8,817 bases of DNA from Paramuribaculum sp. Lineage in GTDB: Bacteria > Bacteroidota > Bacteroidia > Bacteroidales > Muribaculaceae. Every line of letters starts with the position of its first letter. Position 1 is the first letter of the stretch. The position numbers and the translations under genes are program-made. Positions 6,019 through 8,817 of the stretch are shown here, in pieces. The stretch lies in contig JAIDJZ010000311.1 in the NCBI GenBank assembly GCA_029051965.1, positions 1 to 8,817 on the forward strand. Reading direction: 5' to 3'. The notes under the pieces are model-generated. The model was not told where the DNA came from and searched no databases. It was given only the letters and a program-made list of their open reading frames with translations.

Positions 6019-6392
6019 TTGTTCTGATTGGTTTTTAAATAGGAATTGTACTTTTCTTTCAGTTCATCCGGACCGACTCCGAGCAGCGCGAGCTGTTTGA
6101 ACACATCCTCCAGCTCCCCTTCAATGAAGTCAGACCGACGCATCCGTTCGACTACGCCGCGAGCATCCTCGGCCACGAAAAAACCGATTCCGCGCTTATT
6201 GAAGAGGATTTCCCGCGAGGCAAGATATTCATAGGCACGCATGACCGTATTGGAATTGACCTCTATTGATGCCGCATAGACTCTCACGGATGGAATCCGC
6301 TGGCCCGAGACGAGATCTCCCGACAGGATTTCATCACATATGCGGTCGGCGATCTGAATGAATATCGCTTTATTGTTTTCTTTGAAATTCAT
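6015..6392 (-). CDS. GntR-family transcriptional regulator, YtrA type
   Basis: 125 residues, the short size typical of the YtrA subfamily, which lacks a large effector domain. The winged helix-turn-helix covers about residues 7-75: IFIQIADRICDEILSGDL, then QRIPSVRVYAASIEVNSNTVMRAYEYL with the recognition helix around 45-57, then the wing KRGIGFFV. A short helical tail (80-120) probably dimerises. The gene lies 6 bases after the permease and overlaps the next gene by 4 bases. YtrA regulators commonly repress the ABC-transporter operon that contains them and release it during cell-envelope stress. The TGTA...TACA dyad at the operon promoter (8109-8128) is the obvious candidate operator; that link is inferred. 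Confidence 0.92.
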   Translation of the reverse strand: MNFKENNKAIFIQIADRICDEILSGDLVSGQRIPSVRVYAASIEVNSNTVMRAYEYLASREILFNKRGIGFFVAEDARGVVERMRRSDFIEGELEDVFKQLALLGVGPDELKEKYNSYLKTNQNK

Positions 6393-6398
6393 CGTCTC

Positions 6399-7223
6399 TT
6401 ACCACCGGTTTATAATCTCCATCTCCTTATATCTGACCCAGGCAACGGCGTGGCTGAACACAACAATCACTGCCGTCAGACAATAAGCGACAATCATCCC
6501 GAAATCTTCCGAAAGTTCAAACCGGCTGTGCGGCGACAGCGACAGAAACACAACGGTGAGGTAACCGATAAAAAAATACGCCACCGCTATCAGTCCGAGC
6601 ACAAGAAATGTCTTCACGAAAGCCGCTTTGTGCCAGAGTATGCTTCCAAGCATGAAAAGCGACTGCAGGGAAAGAAACGCCAGAACAGTCAGCAGAAACT
6701 CGTTGCTGACTCCGTCGGAACCGGCGATTCGATCCAGCGGCGCGAACAGCTTTACCATGTCAGGACAGTCTACTATGGCCGACAGCAATCCGAAACGCAA
6801 CAGTTCGGACAGAACTCCGGCAACGATGAACAGAACTGCAAACCCCGGAACGTAGAAAAGCCATCGGGTCAGAAACTTCTCCGACTGAGCGGCCGGAGCG
6901 GTCAGATCATTCAGACGCGCCTCCTTCGTCGACAGGTCGCCGAAGGTCATCGATGCGGCAATCGGTCCGAACAGCAGCAGGGCCGTCAGCAGCAAAAACC
7001 AGAATATGTCCGACGAAGGATCTTCTGAATATAAACTGGAATACCCACCATATGCTTCGGAGTAATAACGTTTTGTGTCTACAACAACGAAGATCGTCGT
7101 AATAATGAATATACCGGTCATCACACCGCCCTTCATTGCAAGCGCGCGCCAGTTTTCATTGGCATATTTCCTGACGGTTTCGCCGAAACGCGCCAGATCG
7201 AATGTATTGGTTGTCTTTTTCAT
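6399..7223 (-). CDS. ABC transporter permease, six transmembrane segments
   Basis: 274 residues from ATG 7223 (MKKTTNTFDL), five bases after the ATPase stop. A TTG nine bases earlier (7232) overlapping that stop is a less likely start. Six hydrophobic segments are visible at about 32-49, 72-94, 120-142, 175-196, 201-226 and 242-265. A cytoplasmic motif after the second segment reads STKEARLNDLTAPAAQSEKFLTRW; it resembles the L-P-A-S-x-x-E-K-F-L-x-R-W region of Bacteroidetes ABC-2-like membrane subunits. With the adjacent ATPase it would form an exporter. The substrate cannot be read from the sequence; antimicrobial peptides or envelope-active compounds are the usual guess for GntR-linked systems of this kind. 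Confidence 0.85.
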   Translation of the reverse strand: MKKTTNTFDLARFGETVRKYANENWRALAMKGGVMTGIFIITTIFVVVDTKRYYSEAYGGYSSLYSEDPSSDIFWFLLLTALLLFGPIAASMTFGDLSTKEARLNDLTAPAAQSEKFLTRWLFYVPGFAVLFIVAGVLSELLRFGLLSAIVDCPDMVKLFAPLDRIAGSDGVSNEFLLTVLAFLSLQSLFMLGSILWHKAAFVKTFLVLGLIAVAYFFIGYLTVVFLSLSPHSRFELSEDFGMIVAYCLTAVIVVFSHAVAWVRYKEMEIINRW

Positions 7224-7228
7224 TTTTC

Positions 7229-8065
7229 TCAAACAAACTGAGAGTTCAACAGATCGGGATTTTTCAGTGCAAGCTCAAAGAGCGATTCAAGGTTGAGCGC
7301 CGTCTCTTCGCCGCCGGGATTCGGTATGATCACATTGTAGCCGCCGAGACTCGGCTGGGAGTAGAGCGCATGGTCGACAGTATCCTTGTGGTCCGTAACA
7401 GCAAACGACAGCCGTGACGTGATCTCGCTGACAGGCCTGTCAAGCAGCACGCTGCTGTTTTCCATAATGACAACATGATCGAGCAGACGATCTATATCGC
7501 GGACCTGATGGGTCGAGATTATGATTGCCCGGTCGTCGTTCATCGAAGATGCTATGAAACGCCTGAACGCACTCTTGCCCGGAATGTCAAGCCCGTTGGT
7601 CGGCTCGTCCATCATCAGCAGCGACGTATTGGCAGCGAGTGCGAAACACATATAGGCCTTCTTTTTCTGCCCCATAGACATCGAACCGAGATTGTCGGAA
7701 AGCGACAATTCGAAAGTCGCTATGTGGCGGTCGAGATCCTCAAACGAAAAGTTAGGATAGAATCGTGAGTTCGCACGGGCATATTCGCGGAGCGTTACAG
7801 ACGGAAGAGTGAATTCTTCAGGAACAAGAAAAATGTCCGACAGCGTCAATGGCAGCCGGCGGCGAGTGTTCTCACCTTTGAAAATTACCTGCCCGCTACC
7901 GGGAGTCAAAGCTCCCGCAATCAGATAGAGAAGTGTCGACTTTCCGGCACCGTTGCGCCCCAGAAGCCCGTAGACTCCCCCTGACTCAACCGAAAGGGAA
8001 AAGTCTGTCAGCACACGCGGCTTGCGGCGTGAATAGCCGAACGAGATGTTTTCAATTTTCAGCAT
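7229..8065 (-). CDS. ABC transporter ATP-binding protein
   Basis: 278 residues, first gene of the operon. Walker A is GRNGAGKST (36-44), Walker B is LLMMDEP (149-155) followed by the D-loop NGLD, and the switch histidine is H186 in IIISTHQ. The signature motif reads MSMGQ (129-133) instead of LSGGQ, a variant common in drug- and peptide-export ATPases of the YtrB/BcrA type. The Q-loop region reads FLVPEE. The tail from about 205 (SSVLLDRPVSEITSRL...) is the short regulatory extension usual in this group. It powers transport by the permease encoded next. The start ATG 8065 lies about 60 bases after the predicted transcription start. Confidence 0.93.
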   Translation of the reverse strand: MLKIENISFGYSRRKPRVLTDFSLSVESGGVYGLLGRNGAGKSTLLYLIAGALTPGSGQVIFKGENTRRRLPLTLSDIFLVPEEFTLPSVTLREYARANSRFYPNFSFEDLDRHIATFELSLSDNLGSMSMGQKKKAYMCFALAANTSLLMMDEPTNGLDIPGKSAFRRFIASSMNDDRAIIISTHQVRDIDRLLDHVVIMENSSVLLDRPVSEITSRLSFAVTDHKDTVDHALYSQPSLGGYNVIIPNPGGEETALNLESLFELALKNPDLLNSQFV

Positions 8066-8108
8066 AGAAACAATAGTGATTAGTTTGATTTCAATAAACT
8101 CCGCCTAC

Positions 8109-8128
8109 TGTATTAGTTCAATAGTACA
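8109..8128. promoter_or_regulatory. TGTA-TACA dyad at the operon start, candidate GntR operator
   Basis: A 20-base dyad of the form TGTAnTAnT...AnTAnTACA lies just downstream of the -7 element, over the expected transcription start of the ABC/GntR operon. Fourteen of the 20 positions are symmetric. Its position is right for repression by the YtrA-type regulator encoded in the same operon; binding is inferred, not shown. Confidence 0.45.
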
Positions 8129-8131
8129 CCG

Positions 8132-8162
8132 CAAAGGTAGTACATCTTCTTTGTCCGGCAAA
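8132..8162 (-). promoter_or_regulatory. Promoter of the ABC/GntR operon
   Basis: On the minus strand, TTTG (8162-8159), a 19-base spacer, then TACCTTTG (8139-8132) match the Bacteroides sigma consensus TTTG-N19-TAnnTTTG at every conserved base. The transcription start would be near 8125, leaving a leader of about 60 bases. Confidence 0.75.
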
Positions 8163-8173
8163 ATTTTTCTCTC

Positions 8174-8220
8174 AAAAAAACAGTGCCCGAAACCACAGAT
8201 GGTCCCGGGCACTGTATTTT
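8174..8220. terminator. Bidirectional rho-independent terminator after the lipoprotein gene
   Basis: The 9-bp stem CAGTGCCCG (8181-8189) / CGGGCACTG (8206-8214) has a seven-A run on its left (8174-8180), which becomes a T run for minus-strand transcription, and TATTTTT on its right. It follows the lipoprotein stop (8234) by 19 bases and separates that gene from the ABC operon promoter. Confidence 0.9.
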
Positions 8221-8233
8221 TAATTAACGTGAG

Positions 8234-8701
8234 TTATTCAAAAGAGTATTCGACACGTTGAGTGACTGACGGCACTGCCGCTGAAGGAAGCTGCGTAGAA
8301 TCGGCAAGCACGTTGAGCTGTATCTGAGCCACGGCATTGGCAAGCTCACATCCCTCTTCATAGACGGGCATGAACATCTGGACTGCGTAAGCGCCGGGCT
8401 TAAGATCGGAAGTCAGGATATTGACTCCGAAAGGAGCCACCGGACTTGTTCCGACAGGCACACCGTTCATGAAATAGCTGACCGGACCGTTAGTGGCCTT
8501 GTGTCCTTCACGCACAGGAGTGACGGCCACAGACAGAATTCTGAACGTATCGGGCTGGACAACATAGACCTGACCGTCGATAACCGACGCATTACCATAA
8601 GTGAGATCAATATTGACCTGAGGCATGTCATCATCACTGCTGCATGACGCAAAAGAAGCTAAAATAGGAAGTGCCAGTAAGGCTAAAAGTAATTTTTTCA
8701 T
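8234..8701 (-). CDS. Small surface lipoprotein of unknown function
   Basis: 155 residues starting MKKLLLALLALPILASFASC; Cys20 is the lipidated residue. SSDDD directly after it is the acidic lipoprotein export signal that Bacteroidetes use to move lipoproteins to the cell surface. The mature part (about 135 residues) is beta-rich and looks like one Ig-like domain (VNIDLTYGNASVI, ILSVAVTPVREG, VSYFMNGVPVGTS, LKPGAYAVQMFMP). No catalytic motif or named family was recognised. The gene stands alone: a terminator follows it, and AT-rich promoter-like DNA lies upstream. Confidence 0.85.
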   Translation of the reverse strand: MKKLLLALLALPILASFASCSSDDDMPQVNIDLTYGNASVIDGQVYVVQPDTFRILSVAVTPVREGHKATNGPVSYFMNGVPVGTSPVAPFGVNILTSDLKPGAYAVQMFMPVYEEGCELANAVAQIQLNVLADSTQLPSAAVPSVTQRVEYSFE

Positions 8702-8755
8702 AGATGATTATTGTATATTTTTTTTATTATTATCTGACGGCTCTAAGTAAGTGTT

Positions 8756-8763
8756 CAAATTTA
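8756..8763 (-). promoter_or_regulatory. Possible -7 element for the small lipoprotein gene
   Basis: TAAATTTG on the minus strand fits TAnnTTTG and lies 55 bases upstream of the start codon, followed by an AT-rich leader with an A run. No good TTTG is seen 19-21 bases further upstream, so confidence is modest. Confidence 0.4.
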
Positions 8764-8817
8764 ATTTATACAATATGCGAGCTTATTTTTTTAGCCGATT
8801 CCGGTGCGGAGGGAAGG

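Noticed and set aside
6450..7028. 192-codon plus-strand frame
   Set aside because: Antisense shadow of the six-TM permease; the product is Gln/Arg-rich with no recognisable fold.
8791..8817. Possible last eight codons and stop of an upstream minus-strand gene (PSLRTGIG)
   Set aside because: An open frame to the window edge of only eight codons carries no evidence.

Overview
The window looks like a chromosomal segment of a Bacteroidales bacterium; Muribaculaceae-like is my guess, from gene content rather than a marker gene. The evidence is Bacteroidetes-type promoters (TTTG / TAnnTTTG), no Shine-Dalgarno sites, surface lipoproteins with acidic residues after the lipobox cysteine, a PCMD-domain lipoprotein, and fairly GC-rich coding DNA that favours gac/aac/ttc/ctc codons.

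Left third, plus strand (1-3163): a tightly packed cell-envelope operon. It holds two tandem paralogous outer-membrane beta-barrel proteins (the first cut by the window edge) and, overlapping the second, a 540-residue lipoprotein with two Ig-like repeats, a fibronectin-III-like domain and a C-terminal PCMD domain. A strong rho-independent terminator closes it.

Middle (about 3180-5183): an insertion between two convergent operons. A 124-bp direct repeat (two mismatches) lies at 3180-3303 and again at 5060-5183. Each copy contains the same terminator and the last codons of the minus-strand gene 5131-6018. Between the copies lie about 1.76 kb of more AT-rich DNA: a promoter overlapping an inverted repeat, one gene of the Bacteroidetes AlbA_2/Schlafen-type ATP-binding winged-helix family, and a non-coding tail holding four stem-loops. 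No recombinase is present. The gene is interrupted at codon 14 by an amber codon where the family has a conserved Trp, leaving a truncated 413-codon frame. The layout is what single-crossover or site-specific integration of a 1,880-bp circle at a gene 3' end would give, and the repeats would allow precise loss.

Right part, minus strand (8065 down to 5131): a four-gene operon of ABC ATPase, six-TM permease, YtrA-type GntR repressor and a Cys-rich membrane-anchored protein of unknown function. It has a good TTTG-N19-TACCTTTG promoter and a TGTA...TACA dyad at the expected transcription start, so the likely scheme is an autoregulated envelope-stress or export transporter. Upstream, also on the minus strand, is a 155-residue surface lipoprotein gene with its own terminator.

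No tRNA, rRNA, CRISPR array or recognisable transposase gene was seen.
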